NCBI GenBank assembly: GCA_039814545.1
Contig: JBCCBB010000130.1
Location: 1 to 5,123 of the forward strand
Direction: 5' to 3'
Length of the DNA: 5,123 nucleotides
Source: CALBPI01 sp039814545
GTDB taxonomy: Bacteria > Pseudomonadota > Gammaproteobacteria > Steroidobacterales > Woeseiaceae
In this document: positions 1 through 4,862 of the stretch, piece by piece
How the letters are laid out: each line of letters opens with the position of its first letter
Position numbering within the stretch: the first letter of the stretch is position 1
Position numbers and translations under genes: made by a program
The notes under the pieces: generated by a model
Databases searched by the model: none
Seen by the model: only the letters and a program-made list of their open reading frames with translations
What the model was told of the DNA's origin: nothing

Positions 1-461
1 CCATAGCTATACCGTGCCGCGCGTCGCGTCCCGTTTCAAGGGCCCTTTCTGGGCGAAGACCGCGCAAGAGCAAACCCTCGCATCAAACCCGAGTCGTCGA
101 CCTTCGTCCTCCAGGAAAGGCAGCGTCATAACAGCTGATTCCACAGAACCTGCGACAGCAGTCCGCGGAAACAAAAATACGGAGTCGGGATAGATTCAAA
201 GCAGTCTCTTCCTTGCGGCTACTGTGCGTGGGCCGCGGCTCAGCGATACAAGATCTTGCTCGCGCAGTACTTCGGCCTGCTATGAAAAAGCGTACCACTA
301 CGGCTGCGGCATGCGCTATTCCTCTGACTTCAGTCAATTCACAGAAAATTCGCTGGTTTCACGACGCGAAGAATCACTGAAGCCACGGCATATTTCTGAA
401 AGATAGCGCTGGACTTGCCAAAGCAACTTACTGCTAGCATCAGAGCGCAGGAGAAATAGCC
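1..461. other. Upstream region without a supportable gene
   Basis: No reading frame here has both a plausible start with a ribosome binding site and a protein-like composition. Two forward frames are open from the left edge, one ending at a TAA at 129-131 and one at a TAG at 191-193. Either could be the tail of a gene that begins outside the window, but their predicted residues (rich in Arg, Ser and Pro) are not convincing. Part of the stretch looks less GC-rich than the genes to the right; for example 301-360 is 30 of 60 G+C. I searched it by eye for integron core sites (GTTRRRY or RYYYAAC) and found none. It must contain the promoter for the 462-1649 genes, but no convincing -35/-10 pair stands out. 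Confidence 0.5.
449..453 (+). promoter_or_regulatory. Ribosome binding site AGGAG for the small ORF
   Basis: AGGAG ends 8 nt before the GTG at 462. This near-ideal Shine-Dalgarno sequence and spacing is the main reason to accept the 59-residue ORF as a real gene and to choose its GTG start. Confidence 0.7.
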
Positions 462-641
462 GTGTCTACCCCAAAATCAGAACTTCTAGCACTGGTTCAG
501 CAGCAACCCGAGGACAGCACGATTGAGGACATCGTGCATGAGCTGACCATCCATGTCATGGCTCGCCGCGGCCCCACCGATAAGGATCGTGGCGACGGAG
601 AATCAGGCAAGGAGCCGCGACCCAGAACCAAGACGCAATGA
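462..641 (+). CDS. Small antitoxin-like protein, 59 aa, upstream of the integrase
   Basis: The frame runs from a GTG with a strong AGGAG site to a TGA at 639-641 and gives 59 residues. Residues about 5-35 read as a short amphipathic region with the pattern ELLALVQQQPEDSTIEDIV, then HELTIHVMARRG. From memory of such families this resembles small antitoxin-like (ParD/RelB-type) proteins with a 'LPDDATIEDIxxxL' motif, often paired with RelE/ParE toxins; I infer this from pattern only. The last 25 residues are charged, rich in Lys, Arg, Asp and Gly, and probably disordered. No toxin gene follows: the next gene on the strand, 15 nt on, is the integron integrase, so the two are probably co-transcribed. 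It could instead be a remnant of a longer gene, or an uncharacterised regulator of the integrase. Existence is fairly sure; function is open. Confidence 0.6.
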   Translation: MSTPKSELLALVQQQPEDSTIEDIVHELTIHVMARRGPTDKDRGDGESGKEPRPRTKTQ

Positions 642-656
642 CGCTGCGGACTCACC

Positions 657-1649
657 ATGGACGACATCCGAATCCCGGTGCCACCCAACCCTGGTCGCTT
701 CATCGACCGGCTACGCCAGACAATTCGAAACCAGGGGCTCAGCTACGAATCAGAAAAGACCTACATCCACTGGGTGAAGCGCTTTATCCACTTTCATGAG
801 CTGCGCCACCCGGAAGACATGGGCGCAACAGAGGTTGAAGCGTTCCTAGGTGACCTCGCGGAAAACAAGCGTTGCGCGGTTGCAACGCAACGTGTGGCCC
901 TCAATGCGCTGGTCTTTCTGTTTCAACGCCACCTCGATAAACCATTGGGTGACCTGAACTTTCGCTACGCGCGCCGTGCGCAGCGTATGCCGACCGTCTT
1001 CACGCATCAGGAAGCGACAGCGATCATCGGGAAGCTCATACACCCACACCGGCTCGTCGCGTCGCTGCTATACGGCTCCGGGTTACGACTCAATGAAGCA
1101 CTTCGACTGCGGATCAAGGACCTGGATTTTGGTGCGCAACAAATCACAGTGCGGGACGGCAAGGGCAGCAACGAGCGGACAACCCTGCTCCCCCAGACTC
1201 TGCACCATACGCTTGAGGACCAAATCCGGCGCGTGGAGACATTGCACGCCTACGACATCGAGTGCGGATACGGCGAGGTGTGGCTACCAGATGCGCTGGA
1301 ACGCAAGTATTCGGATGCCGCCATGTCGACGGCCTGGCAGTTCCTGTTTCCATCAGCGAACATCGCGGCCGATCCCGTGACTGGCGTTCTGCGCCGTCAC
1401 CACCTCCATGCGAGCTCGGTTCAGCGCAATGTGAGCCGCGCCATCCGCGCCTCCGGGTTCACACGCCGCGGCAGCTGCCACACCTTCCGCCACTCATTCG
1501 CAACGCGCCTAGTAGAAACCGGCTACGACATCAAGCTGGTGCAGTCGTTGCTCGGCCACCGGGACATACGAACAACAGAGATCTACCTGCACGTGGTGCG
1601 AAACCGCGCAGGCGCGATCGCAAGCCCGGTCGACCGACCGGCGGGCTGA
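657..1649 (+). CDS. intI: Integron integrase IntI (tyrosine recombinase)
   Basis: This 330-residue site-specific recombinase would insert and excise gene cassettes by attI x attC recombination. The length is usual for IntI proteins. The N-terminal SAM-like DNA-binding domain (about 12-100) contains LSYESEKTYIHWVKRFIHFH, typical of the family. The catalytic domain has the full set: Arg144 (in GSGLRLNEAL), Lys169 (in RDGKGS), His275 and Arg278 (in CHTFRHSFATRL), His301 (in LLGHRD) and nucleophile Tyr310. The extra segment that separates IntI from XerC/XerD is present at about 206-252 (WLPDALERKY, then FPSAN and a RRHHLH stretch). The ATG at 657 gives the usual N-terminus; its ribosome binding site is weak (GCGGA), so translation may depend on the ORF ending 15 nt upstream. 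The C-terminus is complete (IASPVD near the end, as in other IntI proteins). It appears intact. No attI or attC core site is visible nearby, and the 3' end lies 1 nt from a convergent gene's stop codon. Confidence 0.95.
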   Translation: MDDIRIPVPPNPGRFIDRLRQTIRNQGLSYESEKTYIHWVKRFIHFHELRHPEDMGATEVEAFLGDLAENKRCAVATQRVALNALVFLFQRHLDKPLGDLNFRYARRAQRMPTVFTHQEATAIIGKLIHPHRLVASLLYGSGLRLNEALRLRIKDLDFGAQQITVRDGKGSNERTTLLPQTLHHTLEDQIRRVETLHAYDIECGYGEVWLPDALERKYSDAAMSTAWQFLFPSANIAADPVTGVLRRHHLHASSVQRNVSRAIRASGFTRRGSCHTFRHSFATRLVETGYDIKLVQSLLGHRDIRTTEIYLHVVRNRAGAIASPVDRPAG

Positions 1650-1650
1650 T

Positions 1651-2043
1651 TTACCCGACGGCAGCCTCACCCTGGTGCCAGCTATCCTTGCGAGCAAGGA
1701 AGTAAACGGTGCCAACGACACCGCCGAGGAACGTGAGAATGATCAACACACTCACACCCGAGACCAGCCACCAGCTCGTGGGGATATCGGAGAAGCCGAG
1801 CGCTTCCATCTCTTTCCGATAATCGATAGTCCGGTACAGAAGCAACGCCCATCGCAAGGCCGCCTGCACGGAAGCGGCAACATAGATCACCGCGATGAAC
1901 CGCCGAAGACCAAGCGACAATCGGTGCCCGGCGAAATACACCGCAACGACGACGGCGAACGTCGCCTGCATCCAAAACTCGATCTGCGCGTCCATGTCCC
2001 GGAACAGGTCATAGACGAGGCTCGTCAGCTCGTACTCGCTCAT
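1651..2043 (-). CDS. Small integral membrane protein, 130 aa, unknown function
   Basis: I do not recognise a named family. The protein has an acidic, polar N-terminus (about 1-21), then three likely membrane helices at about 22-39, 49-70 and 91-116. A basic turn RLSLGLRR lies between the first two, and a charged loop (RTIDYRKEMEALGF) between the second and third. The C-terminal tail is short and polar. There are no cysteines and no obvious catalytic motif. It lies 44 nt downstream of the DUF1295 gene on the same strand and is probably the last gene of that operon. Upstream of its ATG is only a weak AAGAAG-like site, in the loop of an inverted repeat (2045-2076). The stop codon is 1 nt from the end of the convergent integrase gene, leaving no room for a dedicated terminator between them. 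Confidence 0.8.
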   Translation of the reverse strand: MSEYELTSLVYDLFRDMDAQIEFWMQATFAVVVAVYFAGHRLSLGLRRFIAVIYVAASVQAALRWALLLYRTIDYRKEMEALGFSDIPTSWWLVSGVSVLIILTFLGGVVGTVYFLARKDSWHQGEAAVG

Positions 2044-2044
2044 A

Positions 2045-2076
2045 GTGGCACCGCTTCTTTTTGCTTATCGTGCCAC
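2045..2076 (-). repeat. Inverted repeat before the 130-aa membrane protein
   Basis: GTGGCAC at 2045-2051 and GTGCCAC at 2070-2076 form a perfect 7-bp stem with an 18-nt loop. On the minus strand the loop contains the AAGAAG ribosome-binding-like sequence, and the 3' arm ends 1 nt before the start codon. It could mask initiation or act as an intergenic mRNA structure. It lacks the U-tract of a terminator. Confidence 0.45.
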
Positions 2077-2087
2077 AGTCTCGGGGC

Positions 2088-2969
2088 TTATCCCCGCGAA
2101 GGCGGCTTCAGCATCAGCACGGGCGTGCGAGCCTTGTAAGCCTCGTAGTCTTCCTGCCCACCCCACTTCTCGTCAGAACGCTGCTCGAGCAGCGGGACAC
2201 CGCTGACCTTGGTCAGCAGAAAGGTGACGAACACGGGCGAGATCAGCGTGACGTACTGCCAGCCCTTGAGCACTGGGAACGCGACGATGGCGATGCCGAG
2301 CCAGAGCACAATCTCGCCAAAGTAGTTCGGGTGACGGCTCCAGGACCAAAGGCCGACATCGATGAACGTGCCGTGGTTTTTCGGGTTCGCGCGCCAGCGA
2401 GACTTCTGCCAGTCGGCGATGACTTCGATGCCCCAGCCGAACAGCCAGACGACAAACCCGATAATGCCGATGACACCCAGCGGCTGCTTGTTGCCGCCCG
2501 TGATCACGGCCAGCGCGGCGGCGGCTGTGAGCAGCACCCAAAGCCCCTGCAGCGTCCAGGCCATGAGGAAGCGTGCGGGGCGACCCTTGATGGTGTCGAA
2601 ACGCCCGTCCTTGCCGTCCTTGGAGATGCGACGGAACAGGAAGCTCGCCAGACGCATGGCCCAAACAACCACGGCCGCGGCAACGAGTCGTGCGCGCACA
2701 TCCATCTCGCTCGAGAATGCAACGGCGACGATGATCACCGTCAGGTAGGTCAGCCCGCCCGTGAGGTCGTAGAACTTCTCGGTCTTCGCGGCGGCCGAGG
2801 GCAGGAACACGAGCCAGTTGACGCCGTAAGCGAGTGCTGCGCAGATCGCGAACACGGGCCACCCGTTGAAGGTGTCGCCACCGTCGCTGCCGGCCCAGCC
2901 GACAAATGCGCCCAATACCACGGCGATGAGAATCGCCACCCAAATCTGTCCGTTTGTTCGTTCCGCCAT
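2088..2969 (-). CDS. DUF1295 family membrane protein (steroid 5-alpha-reductase-like)
   Basis: The 293-residue polytopic protein belongs to the DUF1295/steroid 5-alpha-reductase-like superfamily, whose characterised members are NAD(P)H-dependent reductases of lipid double bonds or related methyltransferases. Likely membrane helices lie at about 8-26, 37-56, 73-88, 91-112, 134-158, 163-183, 217-235 and 237-255. The family signatures are clear: ADWQKSRWR at 185-193, GLWSWSRHPNYFGE at 206-219 (the conserved cofactor-side motif), SGVPLLEQR at 256-264, and the C-terminal YEAYKARTPVLMLKP. Length is normal and nothing appears missing. The ATG follows a GGGAAAGAG sequence. The gene lies 81 nt after the FAD oxidoreductase and 44 nt before the 130-aa membrane protein, all on one strand, so it is probably controlled by the upstream c-di-GMP riboswitch transcript. 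Its substrate is not known; a membrane lipid, fatty acid or sterol-like compound is the natural guess. Confidence 0.88.
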   Translation of the reverse strand: MAERTNGQIWVAILIAVVLGAFVGWAGSDGGDTFNGWPVFAICAALAYGVNWLVFLPSAAAKTEKFYDLTGGLTYLTVIIVAVAFSSEMDVRARLVAAAVVVWAMRLASFLFRRISKDGKDGRFDTIKGRPARFLMAWTLQGLWVLLTAAAALAVITGGNKQPLGVIGIIGFVVWLFGWGIEVIADWQKSRWRANPKNHGTFIDVGLWSWSRHPNYFGEIVLWLGIAIVAFPVLKGWQYVTLISPVFVTFLLTKVSGVPLLEQRSDEKWGGQEDYEAYKARTPVLMLKPPSRG

Positions 2970-2982
2970 CGCTCTTTCCCGC

Positions 2983-3038
2983 TAACCGGGCACCGCCCGG
3001 CGTTACCGCCAGCGGTCAATGATACGAAACGCCGCTGG
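2983..3038 (-). repeat. Two hairpins in the intergenic region of the operon
   Basis: Two inverted repeats fill much of the 81-nt gap. CCAGCGG at 3009-3015 pairs with CCGCTGG at 3032-3038 (7 bp, 16-nt loop). CCGGGC at 2986-2991 pairs with GCCCGG at 2995-3000 (6 bp, 3-nt loop) and can be extended by TAA/TTA at 2983-2985 and 3003-3005 with a small bulge. Neither is followed by a U-tract on the minus strand, so a Rho-independent terminator is unlikely. They may affect mRNA stability or processing between the two genes. Confidence 0.4.
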
Positions 3039-3050
3039 TCGCGCGAACCG

Positions 3051-4463
3051 CTACGTCACGTACTGTGCGAGATAGGGGTTCACAAGGCGGTTTTCGGAAT
3101 CCAGCTGCCGACGGATGCGCTTGAAGAAGTCGAGCCGGCTGCCAAAGGCGATGGTGACCTGGCCCTGTTCGGCGCAACGGCTTTGGTTAAGGAGCGGTAT
3201 GCCGCCCCAGCGCTGGGCAAACTCCGCGTAGTCCATCGCGTAGTCCTCCCACTTCGGGTGCGGGCTTGTGACCACGCGCAGCGCGAACATGGGCCCGTCG
3301 AAACTCGGGCTCAGCAACGCGCTCTGATCCTGCGGCAGCCGGAAGCCGACGACAGGCATGTCGCAGCGGTACTTGAAGTTGTAGTAGTACTCGGCGGCAA
3401 AGACCTTGTAGGCCTCGAGCAGCATGCCGAGGTCCTGCGCCGGGAAGCACCAGGTGGAGTACTCGAGCGGCGGGCCTGCGTAGCGCCCACTCTGACTCAT
3501 GTACTCGGCCGCACTCGAGCCGCCCTCGGTCAGCGTGTTCGTAAACAGGCTCTGGCCCATCTCGTGCAGCCCGTCGACGAGGCTGTAGCGTAGGCTCTGG
3601 ATCGGCACGATGCGCCCCAGCTTGCCGCAGATCGCGGGCAGCACACTCGTCTCGCCCAGGTCTTTGAGCTTCCAGGCGAAGTTGCGCACCTTGGCGTCAT
3701 CGTCGGGCTGCGCGCGGCGCAGCTCGGTGTAGACGCGGTCCTTGAACGGCAGGTAGAAAAACTTGATGCCGACGGGCTGGTGCACGAGTCGCGTCGCGGC
3801 GACACCAAATGTCGCGACATCCATCTTGCGCTGCTTGAGCACGAAGGTGGTCTGCGGGCGGATCTTGAACGTCACGTCGAGAATGATACCGAGTGCACCC
3901 ATGCTGCCGCGGAAGACGTTGAGCAGGTTTTGCCGCGTCTCGTCGATGCGCATCACTTTGCCGTCGGGCGTCACCACCGTCATGGCGACGGCCTGCGAGC
4001 CGATGAACGCCGTGTCGCCATCGTGAACGGGGCCGAAGCAGCCACCGGCCACGGCACCACCCACGGTGCGCGTCACGATGTCCATCGTGCCCGCGACCTC
4101 CATGCCCTGCTCGGCCAGTTCGTCGGCGAGCTCGCGCAAGGTCACACCGGCCTGCGCAGTCACGGTCGTGTCCGTGATCTCGGTGATGTCGTTAAGGTTG
4201 ATCATGTCGACGACAGTGCCACCGACGGCCGTAGTGCACTGCGTGCTGGCGCTATTCGCGCCCATGGGTCGGATGGGGGTCGGGAAGCGCGAAGCGGGGT
4301 CCATGATGTGGACAAGCTGCTTGAGGCTGGCCGGCTGCACCACACCCGGCTTGGGTCTTGTCTGCTTCGGCGCGATGCCACGGTTGATGTTGGGGCGCTT
4401 CTTTTCACCCGCCTGTTTGCGCCACTCGGTCCCGTTACGGTTCGCCATGGTTTCGTGCCTCAT
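3051..4463 (-). CDS. FAD-linked (PCMH/ALO-type) oxidoreductase
   Basis: This predicted flavoprotein of 470 residues belongs to the FAD-binding PCMH/VAO superfamily (relatives: aldonolactone and alditol oxidases, DHCR24-type sterol reductases). FAD-domain landmarks run in order: RPMGANSAS at 65-73, GTVVDM at 82-87, AGVTLREL at 105-112, the TVGGAVAGGCFG stretch at about 133-144, and GSMGALGIILDVTFKI at 186-201. The substrate domain ends in an ALO-like tail: RWGG at 418-421, then a Leu-Asp-Ser-Glu-Asn segment and VNPYLAQYV. The His that binds FAD covalently in many ALO/alditol oxidases is absent; Ser71 falls there in an ungapped comparison, so FAD is probably non-covalent. No signal peptide is seen; the first 40 residues are very basic. 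I chose the ATG at 4463 because GGAGG lies 6 nt upstream; a GTG at 4484 and an ATG at 4448 are alternatives. It is the first gene of a three-gene operon behind a c-di-GMP riboswitch. The substrate is unknown. Confidence 0.88.
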   Translation of the reverse strand: MRHETMANRNGTEWRKQAGEKKRPNINRGIAPKQTRPKPGVVQPASLKQLVHIMDPASRFPTPIRPMGANSASTQCTTAVGGTVVDMINLNDITEITDTTVTAQAGVTLRELADELAEQGMEVAGTMDIVTRTVGGAVAGGCFGPVHDGDTAFIGSQAVAMTVVTPDGKVMRIDETRQNLLNVFRGSMGALGIILDVTFKIRPQTTFVLKQRKMDVATFGVAATRLVHQPVGIKFFYLPFKDRVYTELRRAQPDDDAKVRNFAWKLKDLGETSVLPAICGKLGRIVPIQSLRYSLVDGLHEMGQSLFTNTLTEGGSSAAEYMSQSGRYAGPPLEYSTWCFPAQDLGMLLEAYKVFAAEYYYNFKYRCDMPVVGFRLPQDQSALLSPSFDGPMFALRVVTSPHPKWEDYAMDYAEFAQRWGGIPLLNQSRCAEQGQVTIAFGSRLDFFKRIRRQLDSENRLVNPYLAQYVT

Positions 4464-4488
4464 GCAGTCCCTCCCCGGGGGCACGAAA
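4451..4488 (-). promoter_or_regulatory. Hairpin enclosing the Shine-Dalgarno and start codon
   Basis: On the minus strand, TTTCGTGCC (from 4488 down) and GGCACGAAA (ending at 4451) form a perfect 9-bp stem around a 20-nt loop. The loop holds the GGAGG site (4470-4474) and the ATG at 4461-4463. It lies about 60 nt downstream of the riboswitch aptamer, where an expression platform is expected. This fits control of translation initiation, though the direction of the effect is not evident. Confidence 0.6.
4470..4474 (-). promoter_or_regulatory. Ribosome binding site GGAGG deciding the oxidoreductase start
   Basis: On the minus strand the site reads GGAGG, inside a longer GGGGAGGG run, 6 nt before the ATG at 4463. 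It favours this start over the in-frame GTG at 4484, which has no comparable site. Confidence 0.75.
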
Positions 4489-4551
4489 GCGCGATCAACG
4501 CATAGCGAAAGAGTGACGGCGTGCGGCTCGGAACGTGACGACGACCGCTCG

Positions 4552-4638
4552 CCGGCAACCCCGCTGTCGTAGGCCGAAACCCTTAGACCGGTAGCTTTGC
4601 GACCCGTGCTTTCACACGGTGTGCCCTTGATGTGACGG
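4552..4638 (-). ncRNA. Cyclic-di-GMP class I (GEMM-I) riboswitch aptamer
   Basis: Read on the minus strand, the segment carries the GEMM-I signature in order. AGGGCACACC opens the core. P2 is CCGTGT-GAAA-GCACGG with a GAAA tetraloop. GGGTCGCAAAGCTACCGG is the ligand-binding junction (compare GGGACGCAAAGCCTCCGG in the Vibrio cholerae Vc2 RNA, from memory). P3 contains a CTAAG...TACGA tetraloop-receptor-like pair, and AGCGGGGTTGCCGG closes the core. P1 is probably CCG.CAC at about 4638-4632 with GTTGCCGG at 4559-4552. The run of three Gs before CAC suits c-di-GMP rather than the G-to-A variant that senses 3',3'-cGAMP, although I aligned this only by eye. It lies about 90 nt upstream of the ATG of the FAD oxidoreductase on the same strand and should control the three-gene operon. 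Confidence 0.93.
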
Positions 4639-4662
4639 AGACTGTCACGTGCTGACGATTAG

Positions 4663-4668
4663 TGTCAA
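4663..4668 (-). promoter_or_regulatory. Possible -35 element of the riboswitch operon
   Basis: The minus strand reads TTGACA, a perfect sigma-70 -35 hexamer, about 25 nt upstream of the aptamer. This is where a promoter is expected, because the transcript must begin just before P1. The -10 at the right spacing (ACAGTC at 4645-4640) is poor, so this is only a candidate. Confidence 0.28.
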
Positions 4669-4700
4669 CGGCGCGCATCAGGCGTTATGTCACAAGTGGT

Positions 4701-4737
4701 GTCATTGCGAGGCCGCGAAGCGGCCGCGGCAATCTCC
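4701..4737 (+). repeat. REP-like palindromic unit, left copy
   Basis: The unit begins GTCATTGCGAGG, contains an internal palindrome (GGCCGC GAA GCGGCC) and ends GGCAATCTCC. This is a widespread type of CATTGCGAG palindromic repeat found in many copies in some proteobacterial genomes (from memory). It matches the unit at 4776-4810 in inverted orientation. Such units are often spread by RAYT (IS200-like) transposases, but none is encoded in this window. Confidence 0.8.
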
Positions 4738-4775
4738 CAAAGCCTTGGCCCTGTTGAATGTCGCGCCAGTCGTCC

Positions 4776-4810
4776 GGAGATTGCCGCGGGCCTGCGGCCC
4801 TCGCAATGAC
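4776..4810 (-). repeat. REP-like palindromic unit, right copy (inverted)
   Basis: On the minus strand it reads GTCATTGCGAGGGCC, a short GCA loop, then GGCCCGCGGCAATCTCC. It matches the left copy at both ends and differs in the internal hairpin, where the changes preserve pairing (GGGCC with GGCCC). The two units are separated by 38 nt, so the 110-nt pair could form a long hairpin with arms of about 35 nt, a BIME-like arrangement. It sits between divergent genes. Confidence 0.8.
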
Positions 4811-4827
4811 GGGACTTCGCGACACGC

Positions 4828-4833
4828 TACACT
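4828..4833 (+). promoter_or_regulatory. Possible -10 element for the gene at 4863
   Basis: TACACT, preceded by GC, lies 29 nt before the ATG and resembles a sigma-70 -10 box. No good -35 is seen: the matching position falls in the end of the REP unit (AATGAC). It is a weak candidate. Confidence 0.28.
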
Positions 4834-4862
4834 GCATAAAACCCGACGCCAGAGAGCGACAC

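Noticed and set aside
83..337. An 84-codon minus-strand frame in the left region
   Set aside because: No clear ribosome binding site and no protein-like pattern; not enough to call a gene.
415..440. TTGCCA and TAGCAT as a promoter pair for the small ORF and intI
   Set aside because: Only 14 nt separate the hexamers, too short for a sigma-70 promoter.
431..443. CTG-CTAGCAT-CAG palindrome before the small ORF, considered as a LexA box controlling the integrase
   Set aside because: The spacing is 7 nt between CTG and CAG instead of the 10 of the usual gammaproteobacterial SOS box, so SOS control is not supported.
683..689. ACCCAAC, matching the RYYYAAC integron core consensus
   Set aside because: It lies inside the intI coding sequence (residues near PPN), with no partner inverted site; a 7-mer match of this degeneracy is expected by chance.
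1626..1641. CCGGTC-GACC-GACCGG hairpin at the end of intI as a terminator
   Set aside because: It lies within the coding sequence and has no U-tract on either strand; likely coincidental GC-rich palindrome.
2061..3593. A 510-codon open frame on the + strand, antisense to the DUF1295 and oxidoreductase genes
   Set aside because: Its predicted protein has no recognisable domain and is rich in Arg, His, Asp and Glu, as expected from the reverse of GC-rich coding DNA. The minus-strand frames carry clear family motifs.
4464..4484. Upstream GTG at 4484 as the start of the oxidoreductase
   Set aside because: It has no Shine-Dalgarno sequence and would place the strong GGAGG site inside the gene; the ATG at 4463 is better supported.
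3780..4505. A 241-codon + strand frame opposite the oxidoreductase N-terminal half
   Set aside because: Another shadow of the GC-rich gene; repeated His, Arg and Asp and no domain, and it runs opposite the conserved FAD-binding motifs.
4631..4648. TGTGAC...GTCAC palindrome as a CRP site
   Set aside because: TGTGA and TCAC are 9 nt apart instead of 6, and the right half ends in G. The left arm is also part of the likely riboswitch P1.
4643..4704. Four copies of TGTCA in 62 nt as a regulatory repeat array
   Set aside because: Irregular spacing (20, 25 and 12 nt), and the last copy belongs to the edge of the REP unit; the rest may be chance.
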